A DNA stretch of 24,286 nucleotides from Paulinella micropora (Eukaryota; Cercozoa; Imbricatea; Euglyphida), in contig BJOX01000009.1 of NCBI GenBank assembly GCA_009731375.1, forward strand, positions 820,618 to 844,903. Reading direction: 5' to 3'. The number at the start of each line of letters is the position of its first letter. Within the stretch, counting starts at the first letter, position 1. Positions 11,714 to 20,708 of this stretch are shown here, piece after piece. The notes below the pieces were generated by a model. That model worked only from the letters and a program-made list of their open reading frames with translations. It did not search any database and was not told the DNA's origin. The position numbers and the translations under genes are program-made.

Positions 11714-11953
11714 CTTGACATCTAGATTTACCCAGCTATGCCTAATGTATGTATGTATGCATGTATGTATGTATGTACGTATGTATGTATGTATGTATGT
11801 ATGTATGTATGTATGTATGTATGTATATTTGACATCTAGATTTGCCCAGCTATGCCTAATTTATGTATGTATGTATGTATGCATGTATGTATGTATGTAT
11901 GTATGTATGTATATTTGACACTTGACATCTAGATTTACCCAGCTATGCCTAAT
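11022..11953. repeat. Nine copies of a 38-bp module separated by TATG arrays
   Basis: The module consensus is 'gacacttgacatctagattt' followed by 'gcccagctatgcctaat'. Copies start near 11022, 11091, 11160, 11287, 11475, 11607, 11712, 11828 and 11915. Spacers are TATG arrays of about 30 to 150 bases. The first two copies share 'ctaaattt' and 'agatatg' variants while the rest share 'ctagattt' and 'agctatg', so the block grew from one side. Confidence 0.95.
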
Positions 11954-12360
11954 ATACGTATATATGTATGTATGTATGTACGTATGTATGTATGTGCATA
12001 TGTATGTATGTACGTATGTATGTATGTATGTACGTATGTATGTATGTATGTATGTATGTATGTATGTATGTATGTATGTATGTGCTTATGTATGTATGTA
12101 TGTATGTATGTATGTATGTATGTTATGTATTTATGTATGTATGTAGGTAGGTAGGTATGTATGTATGCAGGTAGGTAGGTATGTAGGTAGGTAGGTAGGT
12201 AAGTAGGTAAGTATGTATGTATGTATGTATGTATGTATGTATGTATGTATGTATTTTACCTGTTACGGCGTGTAGGAGTACAGGAGGCAGATATAGATGT
12301 ATGTATGTATCCATGTATGTATGTATATATGTATGTATGTATATAGCAAGCATTACAAGC
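11954..12360. repeat. TATG/TAGG arrays and left flanking repeat of the minisatellite
   Basis: A TATG array passes into TAGG units. At 12251-12300 lies 'tattttacctgttacggcgt' followed by 'gtaggagtacaggaggcaga'. The same sequence recurs at 13310-13358, on the other side of the minisatellite. Confidence 0.9.
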
Positions 12361-13298
12361 CTCAGCGAGCAATAGCAAGCCATACCAAGCCATACCAAGC
12401 CATACCAAGCCATACCAAGCCATACCAAGCCATACCAAGCCACAGCGAGCCATTGCAAGCCATACCAAGCCATACCAAGCCATACCAAGCCATACCAAGC
12501 CATACCAAGCCATACCAAGATGCCAAGCCATACGAAGCCATAACAAGCCATGCCAAGCCATACCAAAATACCAAGCCATACCAAGCCATACCAAGCCACA
12601 GCGAGCCATTGCAAGCCATACCAAGCCATACCAAGCCATACCAAGCCATACCAAGCCATACCAAGCCATACCAAGATGCCAAGCCATACGAAGCCATAAC
12701 AAGCCATGCCAAGCCATACCAAAATACCAAGCCATACCAAGCCATACCAAGCCACAGCGAGCCATTGCAAGCCATACCAAGCCATACCAAGCCATACCAA
12801 GCCATACCAAGCCATACCAAGCCATACCAAGATGCCAAGCCATACGAAGCCATAACAAGCCATGCCAAGCCATACCAAAATACCAAGCCATACCAAGCCA
12901 TACCAAGCCACAGCGAGCCATTGCAAGCCATACCAAGCCATACCAAGCCATACCAAGCCATACCAAGCCATACCAAGCCATACCAAGAACCAAGCCATAC
13001 CAAGCCATACCAAGCCACAGCGAGCCATACCAAGCCATACCAAGCCATACCAAGCCACACCAAGCCATACCAAGCCATACCAGCCATACCAAGCCATACC
13101 AAGATACCAAGCCATACCAAGCCATACCAAGCCATGCCAATCGATACCAAGCCGTGCCAAGCAATACAAGCCATACCAAGCCATACCAAGCCACAGCGAG
13201 CCATACCAAGCCATACTAAGCCATACCAAGCCATACCAAGCCACAGCGAGCCATACCAAGCCACAGCGAGCCATAACAAGCCACAGCGAGCCACAGCG
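12361..13298. repeat. 10-bp minisatellite with a 156-bp higher-order unit
   Basis: The base unit is CCATACCAAG. A variant block containing 'cacagcgagccattgc' recurs at 12441, 12597, 12753 and 12909, exactly 156 bases apart. 'gatgccaagccatacgaagc' recurs with the same period. After about 12990 the order becomes irregular. 156 is a multiple of three, so both strands stay open for over 300 codons. The predicted proteins (Trp-Leu-Gly-Met or Lys-Pro-Tyr-Gln repeats) are not credible genes. Confidence 0.95.
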
Positions 13299-13372
13299 TA
13301 GATGTATGTATGTATTTTACCTGTTTCGGCGTGTAGGAGTACAGGAGGCAGAGATAGAGGTCGCATGCTAAC

Positions 13373-13426
<54 letters not shown>

Positions 13427-13464
13427 GGATGGATAGATAGATAGTTACAGGAACACATATACAT

Positions 13465-13499
<35 letters not shown>

Positions 13500-13619
13500 T
13501 CGTCCATTATTCATGTAGGATAGATATATTTGTCTACACTCTTTGTACGTACACGAGGACGAGTACGGTCCAAAGGTTTTTCCCTCCGACACCCCCAGCC
13601 ATCTGATTGCGACCTAAAG
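13299..13619. repeat. Right flanking repeat, GATA and CT arrays, unique island
   Basis: The direct repeat partner of 12251-12300 is followed by GATA and CT arrays. A 120-base island ends in 'atctgattgcgacctaaa', loosely similar to 'atctgcttgcgacctaac' near 14021. No gene. Confidence 0.8.
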
Positions 13620-14057
13620 ATATTTATTTGTTTGTTTGTTTCTTTATTTTATTTTATTTATTTATTCATTTATCTTATTTATTTACTTATTTATTTATTT
13701 ACTTATTTATTTATTTACTTATTTATTTACTTACTTATTTATTTACTTACTTATTTATTTACTTATTTATTTATTTATTTACTTACTTATTTATTTATTT
13801 ATTTATCTATTGATCTATTTTTTCTTTATTTAGTTCATTTTGTTCGTTTAACTTATTTCTTCTTTATTTCTTATTCTTTATTTATTTGTTTGCATTTATC
13901 CATCAATTCACCCATTCATTTATTCATTTATTCATTCATGTATTCAAATATTCATTGAATTCATTTATTGATTGATTCATTCATGTATTCTTTTTCCTTC
14001 TGGTACACCGTCCTCGAGTTATCTGCTTGCGACCTAACCAAGCGAATAAGAAAGAGT

Positions 14058-14100
<43 letters not shown>

Positions 14101-14133
14101 TCTTGAAGAACATCCATGATTGCACCCACCTAG

Positions 14134-14176
<43 letters not shown>

Positions 14177-14217
14177 AAGAAAGAGAGAGATAAAATTTCC
14201 GCCACCTCAAATTTTGG

Positions 14218-14262
<45 letters not shown>

Positions 14263-14660
14263 NNNNNNNNNNAAGTTTTGTGCAAAAACAACCTATTCTG
14301 CGGTGAAAAATCACTGGCCGAAATATTTCCTGACCGCAATTTTTCCCTCGTCCTGAAAGAAATGAAATGAATGAATCAATAAATAAATGAATTGAATGAA
14401 TATTTGAATACATGAATGAATAAATGAATAGATAAATAGATGAATAGATGAATAAATGAAGAGATAAAGAATAAAAAATAAAGAAATAAAGAAATGAATT
14501 TAACGAACAAAATTAAATAAATAAATAAATAAATAGACATATAAATAAATAGATAAATAAATAAATAAATAAGTAAATAAATAAGTAAATAAATAAGTAA
14601 ATAAATAAAATAAACGAACAAAAATAAATAAATGGATAAATAAATAATATACATGTGTGT
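13620..14660. repeat. Imperfect inverted duplication of TTTA-type sequence around a GA/poly-A core
   Basis: The left arm (about 13620-13990) is TTTA, TTCA and TTAC units. The right arm (about 14360-14655) is its diverged reverse complement, including 'tgaatgaatatttgaataca' against 'tgtattcaaatattcattga'. The centre holds GA arrays, a poly-A run and a 10-base gap (14263-14272). No gene. Confidence 0.8.
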
Positions 14661-14666
14661 GTATTA

Positions 14667-14702
<36 letters not shown>

Positions 14703-14787
14703 TGTATGCATGCATGTATGTATGTATGTATGTATGTAAATATTCATGAACGAATAAATAAATTAAATAAATCAATAAATCAACAAA

Positions 14788-14834
<47 letters not shown>

Positions 14835-14884
14835 ATCAATCAATAAATAAATCAATAAATAAATTATATATATATATATGTATA

Positions 14885-14920
<36 letters not shown>

Positions 14921-14950
14921 TGTATTCATATAAATGAATAAATGAATGAA

Positions 14951-14985
<35 letters not shown>

Positions 14986-15003
14986 AATAAACAATAAATA
15001 AAA

Positions 15004-15058
<55 letters not shown>

Positions 15059-15075
15059 GTCAGTAAATAAGTCAG

Positions 15076-15106
<31 letters not shown>

Positions 15107-15225
15107 ATTTATATTTAAAAAGCAAGAAAGCAAGCAAGCAAGCAAGAAAGAAAGAAAGAAAGATAGAAAGAAAGAAAGGAAGGAAGAAAATATTGAAGAG
15201 ATGTTGTGAGGTTTTCGGAGACTTT
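14661..15225. repeat. TATG, AAAT, AAGC and AAAG arrays
   Basis: Short-period arrays run from a TATG block through two AAAT blocks to AAGC and AAAG. The only unique sequence is the last 40 bases. No gene. Confidence 0.9.
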
Positions 15226-15226
15226 A

Positions 15227-15284
<58 letters not shown>

Positions 15285-15330
15285 TCTATGTTGCTACCGT
15301 TGTCTGGTGATGGTCGTCATGGGCTGGACA

Positions 15331-15397
<67 letters not shown>

Positions 15398-15456
15398 TCT
15401 CTCCTCTATGTTGTTTACCGTTGTCTCGTGATGGCCGCCATGGGCGGGACGGCAGC
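15226..15456. repeat. Tandem pair: CT array plus 50-bp island
   Basis: A CT array followed by 'cctctatgttgctaccgttg' and 'tcatgggctggac' occurs at 15226-15335 and again to 15456. Five or six substitutions separate the islands. The array and island were duplicated together. Confidence 0.9.
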
Positions 15457-15477
15457 TAGGACAGGCTCTGAAGATAG

Positions 15478-15508
<31 letters not shown>

Positions 15509-15670
15509 GATAGACAGATAGATAGATAGATAGATAGATAGATAAATGGATAGATAGATAGATTGGTAGATAGATAGATAGATAGGTAGATAGCTGATAC
15601 CGCGAACCTACATACATGTATTTAGTGCATGCATACCCCCTCGGGCTCTCAGAGGCGCCCTTGCAACTTG

Positions 15671-15706
<36 letters not shown>

Positions 15707-15739
15707 CCAGCACACGTCTAGCCTGTCGTTGTCTTGCCA

Positions 15740-15804
<65 letters not shown>

Positions 15805-15817
15805 CCTACCTACCTAC
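15457..15817 (-). repeat. Intron 6, 5' end: GATA/TATC and TAGG arrays
   Basis: Reading down the minus strand, the intron opens GTAGGTAGG at 15817, passes into TAGA units, and meets a 100-base island at about 15596-15670. The array therefore begins at the splice donor itself. Confidence 0.75.
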
Positions 15818-17167
15818 CTTCCGCGGAAGCCCGCGAAAATTCCGCGGAAGCCGCGGTGGATTCCCGGGGACATGCCGCAGGTTGGCCTGCTGGGCCCGCA
15901 CGGTCCGGCGTGGTGAATTGTGCTTCTCCTGAGAGTGCTGAGGCAGCCTGCTGCTGGCCCTGATCGCTCAGACCTTGGCTCTTCAGGTTCAGCCCTTGTG
16001 CTGACACACTCGGCCCACACGAGAAAGCCGGGCCGGGCTGTCCAGCCCGTGAGGCAGCCTGTCCTAAGACTGCTTGCAGCGGCGAGGAAACATGGTGGGA
16101 ACCAGCTGCAGCAGGCGCTTCAGCTTTTCTATCCGAGCCAGCTCCTCGGTCGGGGCAGACCATGTGGAAATTCACGGTTGCAAACGACTGACTCAAAGAC
16201 AGGCTGTCGATCTGGACCGGTTCAGAGAAGGAGCTGCATAGAAAAGGGGAATCTGAGGGTAATAGCTCGTTCCATGACGGTTGGACTGCCAAATGCGGCG
16301 CCGAGGTCGAAAAGGGTGTAACGGTGGAGTTCTTGGCACGTTTCGCCGACTTGACCACGTGGCGACGGCGCGGCGGCCGGTTTATCTCTTTCTCGTTCGC
16401 GCCGGTTGCTACGGACGTTACGCTCCGGAGCGCAGGCGGCAGACCCGGCGGGCCCGGCGTGTTCGTCGTCGTCTCTTTCTCATTCGTCCCCGTATGCGAT
16501 GTTACGCAGTGGTGCTGCCGGCCCGGGTCATTTTTCGTCTCTTTCTCCTTCGGACTTTTCGGACTTTCCGTAGCTTTCTCCATGGAAATTCTGTACTGCG
16601 ACACCGCTCGCTGCATGGATAACAGCTCTTCAAACTCCGCTTTGTACCACTCCACCGCTTGTAGGAACAGCATGTTCTCTGTCGCGAATTGACTAACCAA
16701 GTATTTCATAAAGACTTGTGTGGCGGCAGGGTCTTGCATAAGGGCTTGCACATTATGGTAAGGGAACTTCCGGGCCTTTGTGGAAGATCGACCGGGGGTA
16801 GTAGCAGGCAACAGCGACTGGCGGAGAGGCAATACGTAGGATAAGATACACATACCAGCCGCCACAAGCAGCGCCGCCCAGCTGAAGAGCTTGTACTCGG
16901 TCATGACCTCCAAAGCGTTTTGGGCCGAAGCACGCCAAGATGCCAAAAAAGCCGCCAGCAGGAGCAAGAGGGCCGCTAGGATTAGGAAGAGCAGGCGGCG
17001 AAGCTCCCTGGCGATGCCAAAGTCGGAGGCCGGCGGCTTGATGAGGGTGAGGAAGAGGAGGAGGAAGGTGATGAGGAGGAAGATGAGGGAAGGGACTGGC
17101 AGGGCAGGACAGTATGGGGGAGAGTACGAGGATGTCGCGGAGGCGGAGGACCAGGTGAGGAAAGCCA
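15818..17167 (-). CDS. 7TM-RGS protein, exon 6: helices 5-7 and first half of the RGS domain
   Basis: The main exon: about 450 codons open, between TTGCAG|TG (17168) and GGAAG|GTAGGT (15817). Helix 5 contains SLIFLLITFLLLFLTLI (about 17080-17039), helix 6 LLFLILAALLLLLAAFLASW (16994-16935) and helix 7 FSWAALLVAAGMCILSYVL (16886-16830). The DFGIARELRRL loop before helix 6 and the RQSLL after helix 7 resemble the corresponding parts of Arabidopsis RGS1. About 20 residues later the RGS domain begins (16763-16575). It has ALMQDPAATQVFMKYLVSQF and TENMLFLQAVEWYK, including the Glu-Asn pair at a position that contacts G-alpha. The remaining 250 residues are a Ser/Pro/charged linker with repeated NEKE and VTS segments. 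RGS proteins accelerate GTP hydrolysis by G-alpha; a plasma-membrane location is inferred from the plant relative. Confidence 0.85.
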
Positions 17168-17585
17168 CTGCAACAACAACAACCACAACAACCACAACAA
17201 CACAACAACCACAACAACAGCAACGACAACAACAAAAACAAAAGCATATGTTGTTGTTGTGGTGTTGGTGTTGGTGGTGGTTGGTGATGGTGGTGGTTGT
17301 TGTGTTGTGGTGGTGTTGGTGGTGTTGGTGATGGTGGTGGTTGTTGTGTTGTTCTTGTTCTTGTTGTTGTTGTTGTTGTTGCTGCTGCTATTGCTGCTGC
17401 TGCTGCTGTTGTTGTTGTTGTTGTTGCTGCTGCTGCTGTTGTTGTTGTTGTTGTTGTTGTTGCTGCTGTTGCTGTTGTTGTTGTTGTTGTTGCTGCTGCT
17501 GCTGCTGTTGTTATTGTTGTTATTGTTGTTGCTGCTGCTGCTGCTTCTGTTGTTGTTGTTGTTGTCGTTGTGTTGTTGCTGCTGT

Positions 17586-17617
<32 letters not shown>

Positions 17618-17932
17618 TTGTTGTTGTTGTTGTTGCTGTTGCTGCTGGTGCTGCTGTTGTTGTTGTTGTCGTTGTTGTTGCTGCTGCTGCTGCTGTTGTT
17701 GTGTTGTTGCTGCTGCTGATGCTGCTGTTGTTGTTGTTGCTGTTGTTGTTGTTGTTGCTGCTGTTGCTGTTGTTGTTGTTGTTGCTGCTGCTGCTGTTGT
17801 TGTTGTTGTTGTTGTTGTTGTTGTGGTTGTTGCTGCTGCTGCTGCTGCTGTTGTTGTTGTTGTTGTTGCTGCTGCTGCTGTTGTTGTTGTTGTTGTTGTT
17901 GTTGCTGCTGCTGCTGTTGTTGTTGTTGTGGT

Positions 17933-17985
<53 letters not shown>

Positions 17986-18003
17986 CTGCTGCCGTTCTTG
18001 TAC
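17168..18003 (-). repeat. Intron 4/5: CAA/CAG (GTT/GCT) trinucleotide array
   Basis: About 830 bases of mixed CAA and CAG triplets (minus-strand sense), with a GTT/GGT tail toward exon 6 that ends in the acceptor TTGCAG. Every frame on both strands is open, giving polyGln, polyAsn/Ser, polyThr/Ala, polyLeu, polyCys or polyVal. The array carries no GT donor in the minus sense. The proposed donor TCG|GTACAA at 18003 and acceptor at 17168 remove it cleanly with matching phase. Confidence 0.75.
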
Positions 18004-18079
18004 CGACAAGAAGAGAGAAGGGAACGACATAACGAGGCGAGCACAGCCAACGGTGTCGAGTGCACCAGGACAATTGCAC
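18004..18079 (-). CDS. 7TM-RGS protein, exon 5: loop and first half of helix 4
   Basis: A 76-base exon between ACTAG|GTG (18080) and GTCG|GTACAA (18003). It encodes VQLSWCTRHRWLC then SPRYVVPFSLLV. Joined in phase 1 to exon 6 it gives YVVPFSLLVVAFLTW, a complete hydrophobic helix made from both exons. The position and the preceding basic loop match helix 4 of Arabidopsis RGS1. The start is in phase 0, as exon 4 requires. The acceptor lacks a good pyrimidine tract, which is a weakness. A competing frame of the same DNA (containing CARLVMSFPSLFLSV) is open further upstream, but its phase does not fit exon 6. Confidence 0.6.
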
Positions 18080-18757
18080 CTAGTAGCCATCATGTTAATG
18101 ATTTTCTCCACCAAATTATTCCTCCTCCTCCTCTTCCTTTGCCTTGTTCTTGCATTCAACACACCAACAATGGTTGCCCCTCCTTGTCCTCTTTGGTTGA
18201 AGAAAGAAGAAGAAAGAAGAAGAAAGAAGAAGAAAGAAGAAAGAAAGAAGAAAGAAAGAAGAAAGAAAGAAGAAGAAAGAAGAAGGAAGAAGAAAGAAGA
18301 AGAAAGAAGAAAGAAGAAGAAGAAGAAGAAGAAAGAAGAAAGAAAGAAGAAAGAAAGAAAGAAGAAAAAAGAAGAAAGAAGAAGAAAGAAGAAGAAAGAA
18401 AGAAGAAAGAAAGAAGAAAGAAAGAAGAAAGAAAGAAGAAGAAAGAAGAAGAAAGAAGAAGAAGAAAGAAAGAAGAAGAAGAAGAAACAAAGAAGAAGAA
18501 AGAAGAAGAAAGAAAGAAGAAGAAAGAAGAAGAAAGAAGAATCCATTCTTTCTTCCTTTCTTCCTTCTCCTTCCTTCTCCTTCCGTATCGTCACCTGTTG
18601 AAGATTGTACAAGTACATGTATACGTATGTAGGTTTCTAGGTATGTATGCATGTAGGTAGATAGGTAGGTAGGTAGGTAGGTAGGAGGCAGGTAGGTAGA
18701 TAGATAGATAGATAGATAGATAGGTAGAGACAGATAGATAGATAGACAGATAGGTAG

Positions 18758-18809
<52 letters not shown>

Positions 18810-18841
18810 GCGACCTGATTGCTCTCCACGGGCTTGTCGGG

Positions 18842-18891
<50 letters not shown>

Positions 18892-18896
18892 GTAGG

Positions 18897-18935
<39 letters not shown>

Positions 18936-18938
18936 GTG

Positions 18939-18979
<41 letters not shown>

Positions 18980-19014
18980 GTTGCGACCTGATTGCTCTCC
19001 ACGAGCTTGTCGGG

Positions 19015-19066
<52 letters not shown>

Positions 19067-19367
19067 AAGATGAAATATCGACTAATGTCAGAAAAAAGGA
19101 GCTTCTGATTTCGTCAACCAGGAAGTCTGTGGGTAAAGTATTAACCCGATGCCCAGCTAAGCCGTGATGTTTGCACGGAAGGGACTGATACAGGCAATAC
19201 CAAAGCTCCCTAGTACCAGGCGGGGCCAGGGCTCGTTCCATAAAGGCCCCTTGCAGAACGAGCTCCCACCTCCATTACAGAGGGCCCAGTAAGCAGATGG
19301 AGTTTCGAGACTGTTCGACAGTCTAGTATAAACCGACAGAGCACTGTGGGTTTTATTCCAGATAGAT

Positions 19368-19405
<38 letters not shown>

Positions 19406-19443
19406 TTGCGACCTGATTGCTCTCCACGGGCTTGTCGGGTAGA
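18810..19443. repeat. Three direct copies of a ~36-bp island between GATA arrays
   Basis: Copies at 18810-18844, 18980-19017 and 19405-19443 read 'gcgacctgattgctctccac' then 'gggcttgtcgggtaga', with one substitution in the middle copy. Each ends directly in a GATA array. Confidence 0.95.
19069..19332 (-). repeat. 264-bp dispersed repeat, copy 1 (inverted relative to 21113-21377)
   Basis: A nearly identical reverse complement lies at 21113-21377; the clearest difference is 'aaaggcccc' against 'aaagcgcccc'. Both ends pass straight into GATA/TATC arrays. It contains internal stems, CTCGTTC/GAACGAG and the near-palindrome gactgttcgacagtc. No protein domain was recognised in any frame. Confidence 0.95.
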
Positions 19444-19476
19444 TTGTGTACATACATGCGTGCCTATGTATGTATG

Positions 19477-19508
<32 letters not shown>

Positions 19509-19513
19509 TGTAC

Positions 19514-19592
19514 CCAGTCACTCTGTCTCGCACGTTGCGCGGATAGGAGAAAAAGATTCCGCGCGATGTAGACTTGAAACAGGAGATTCACA
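19514..19592 (-). CDS. 7TM-RGS protein, exon 4: second half of helix 3
   Basis: A 79-base exon with a strong acceptor, a TTGTTCTTTG.. tract ending TTACTGCAG|T (19593), and donor TGG|GTACAT (19513). It encodes VNLLFQVYIARNLFLLSAQR followed by ARQSDW. The start is in phase 2 and agrees with exon 3 (TG+T, Cys). The end is in phase 0 and agrees with exon 5. In the joined sequence, P(x4)LL(x8)FQxY lines up without gaps with helix 3 of Arabidopsis RGS1 as I remember it. The basic tail fits a cytoplasmic loop. Confidence 0.7.
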
Positions 19593-19902
19593 CTGCAGTA
19601 ATACAAATCAAAGAACAAGGGAGGGGGGAGGGGGAGAAAAAGAATTTTTCCCGCAAATTTCGTGCATTTCCGCGAAAAATTTTCTGTTTGTTTGTCTGGC
19701 GTAAAGTATTGTGGTTGGTAGCTTGGGTGTGTGGGACATTGTGCTGGCTGCTGTGTGGAACATTGTGTTGTGACTGCTGTGGAAGATTGTGCTGACTGAC
19801 TGCTGATGTGAAGCATTGTGCGTAGCATGATGTGAGAAATTGAGCTAGAGCTGGTGTGGAGCATTGAGGCATGTCTCGTGTAGAGGATTGTGCTTGCTGT
19901 AC
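19593..19902 (-). repeat. Intron 2/3 with degenerate 'cacaatgttccacac' repeats
   Basis: The donor is ATG|GTACAG and the acceptor TACTGCAG. About 19726-19890 holds six or seven diverged copies of a 22-30 bp unit around 'acaatgttccacac' (minus sense). This is the only intron of the gene not dominated by a simple array, though it is still repetitive. Confidence 0.6.
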
Positions 19903-20011
19903 CATCGCAGGAGGAGGAGGTAGGCGATGAAAGGGAGGAACAGGCCGAGGAGATAGCTGGAGAGGAAGCAAGGAGGTTGGTCTAAACCCGACTGGAAGAC
20001 TAGCATGATGG
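19903..20011 (-). CDS. 7TM-RGS protein, exon 3: end of helix 2 and start of helix 3
   Basis: A 109-base exon following a poly-T tract, TTTTTTTTAG|CC (20012), with donor GATG|GTACAG (19902). It encodes IMLVFQSGLDQPPCFLSS then YLLGLFLPFIAYLLLLR. IMLVF completes helix 2 from exon 2, and YLLGLFLPFIAYLLLL is most of helix 3. The start phase (two bases) agrees with exon 2 (G+CC, Ala). The end phase (two bases) agrees with exon 4. PPC just before the helix resembles the conserved loop Cys of many seven-helix receptors, but a disulfide partner was not identified. Confidence 0.7.
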
Positions 20012-20016
20012 CTAAA

Positions 20017-20082
<66 letters not shown>

Positions 20083-20107
20083 AAAANNNNNNNNNNNNNN
20101 AAAAAAA

Positions 20108-20153
<46 letters not shown>

Positions 20154-20364
20154 ACGTGAAAACTGAAAAGTAGCTACTACGGTAGGTAGGCAGGCAGGTG
20201 CAGGTAGGTAGGTAGGTAGGTAGGTAGGTAGGTAGGTAAGTAGGTAGGCAGGCAGGTAGGTAGGTAGGTAGGTAGGTAGGTAGGTAGGTAGGTAGGCAGG
20301 CAGGTAGGTAGGCAGGTAGGCAGGTAGGTAGGTAGGTAGGTAGGTAGGTACATTACACACGCAC
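20012..20364 (-). repeat. Intron 1/2: TACC/TGCC array and poly-T with gap
   Basis: The donor CAG|GTGCGT at 20364 opens into 180 bases of TACC/TGCC. About 45 bases of unique sequence and then poly-T runs follow, interrupted by N at 20087-20100, up to the acceptor at 20012. Confidence 0.75.
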
Positions 20365-20457
20365 CTGAAGCTGTCATGCAGAATGCTAAGGTAAGCAAGA
20401 CAGAGATGGCTCGTCCGTTGATGGGGAAGTGGAACCGTCGTGCCCATAGTACAGGGG
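20365..20457 (-). CDS. 7TM-RGS protein, exon 2: helix 2
   Basis: A 93-base exon between TATACAG|CC (20458) and TTCAG|GTGCGT (20364). It encodes PVLWARRFHFPINGR then AISVLLTLAFCMTAS. Joined to exon 3 it gives AISVLLTLAFCMTASAIMLV, a continuous hydrophobic helix made across the splice junction, which supports both exons. Arginines before the helix fit a cytoplasmic loop between helices 1 and 2. The start is in phase 1. A damaged copy of its first 30 bases lies at about 20621-20650. Confidence 0.7.
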
Positions 20458-20525
20458 CTGTATAGATAGATAGAGGTAGGGAAGGGATTTGGCAGAGAGG
20501 GGGGGGTGGGGGGTGGTTCATACCC

Positions 20526-20571
<46 letters not shown>

Positions 20572-20677
20572 TGATAGATAGATAGATTGATAGATAGATA
20601 AATAGATAAATACATAGATAAACCGTCGTGCCCATAGCACAGTACCTGTGGATAGATAGATAGATAGATAGATAGAT

Positions 20678-20708
<31 letters not shown>

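Larger units (their letters stand above)
18080..19513 (-). repeat. Intron 3/4: TTC/TTTC and GATA arrays, triplicated 35-bp island, 264-bp inverted-pair member
   Basis: Starting from the donor TGG|GTACAT at 19513 the intron holds a TATG array, GATA arrays, three copies of 'gcgacctgattgctctccac' and the 264-bp repeat at 19069-19332. It ends in 350 bases of TTC/TTTC (18195-18540) and about 100 bases of unique sequence before exon 5. I see no additional convincing exon. Confidence 0.7.

Noticed and set aside
11022-11953. CRISPR-like regular repeats
   Set aside because: The spacers are TATG arrays of very uneven length rather than unique sequences, and the DNA is eukaryotic.
12123-13366. Open frames over 300 codons on both strands (Trp-Leu-Gly-Met and Lys-Pro-Tyr-Gln repeats)
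   Set aside because: Explained by a stop-free minisatellite whose 156-bp period is a multiple of three; several frames on both strands are open at once.
13325-13370. Possible short exon ending ACAG|GTAAAA
   Set aside because: The available acceptor gives a phase that does not fit exon 6, and the same sequence flanks the minisatellite on its other side.
18007-18150. Alternative frame with CARLVMSFPSLFLSV as a helix-3 candidate
   Set aside because: Its spacing to the plant protein looked tempting. However, exons 3 and 4 already supply helix 3 with a better match, and this frame's phase does not fit exons 4 or 6.
16753-18618. 621-residue minus-strand frame with polyPhe, polyGln, polyAsn and polyThr
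   Set aside because: It crosses TTC and CAA/CAG arrays and overlaps the 7TM-RGS exon in a different frame. Only the RGS frame matches a known family.
19069-19332. tRNA or 5S-like Pol III gene
   Set aside because: No convincing A and B boxes or cloverleaf could be drawn; only short stems are present.
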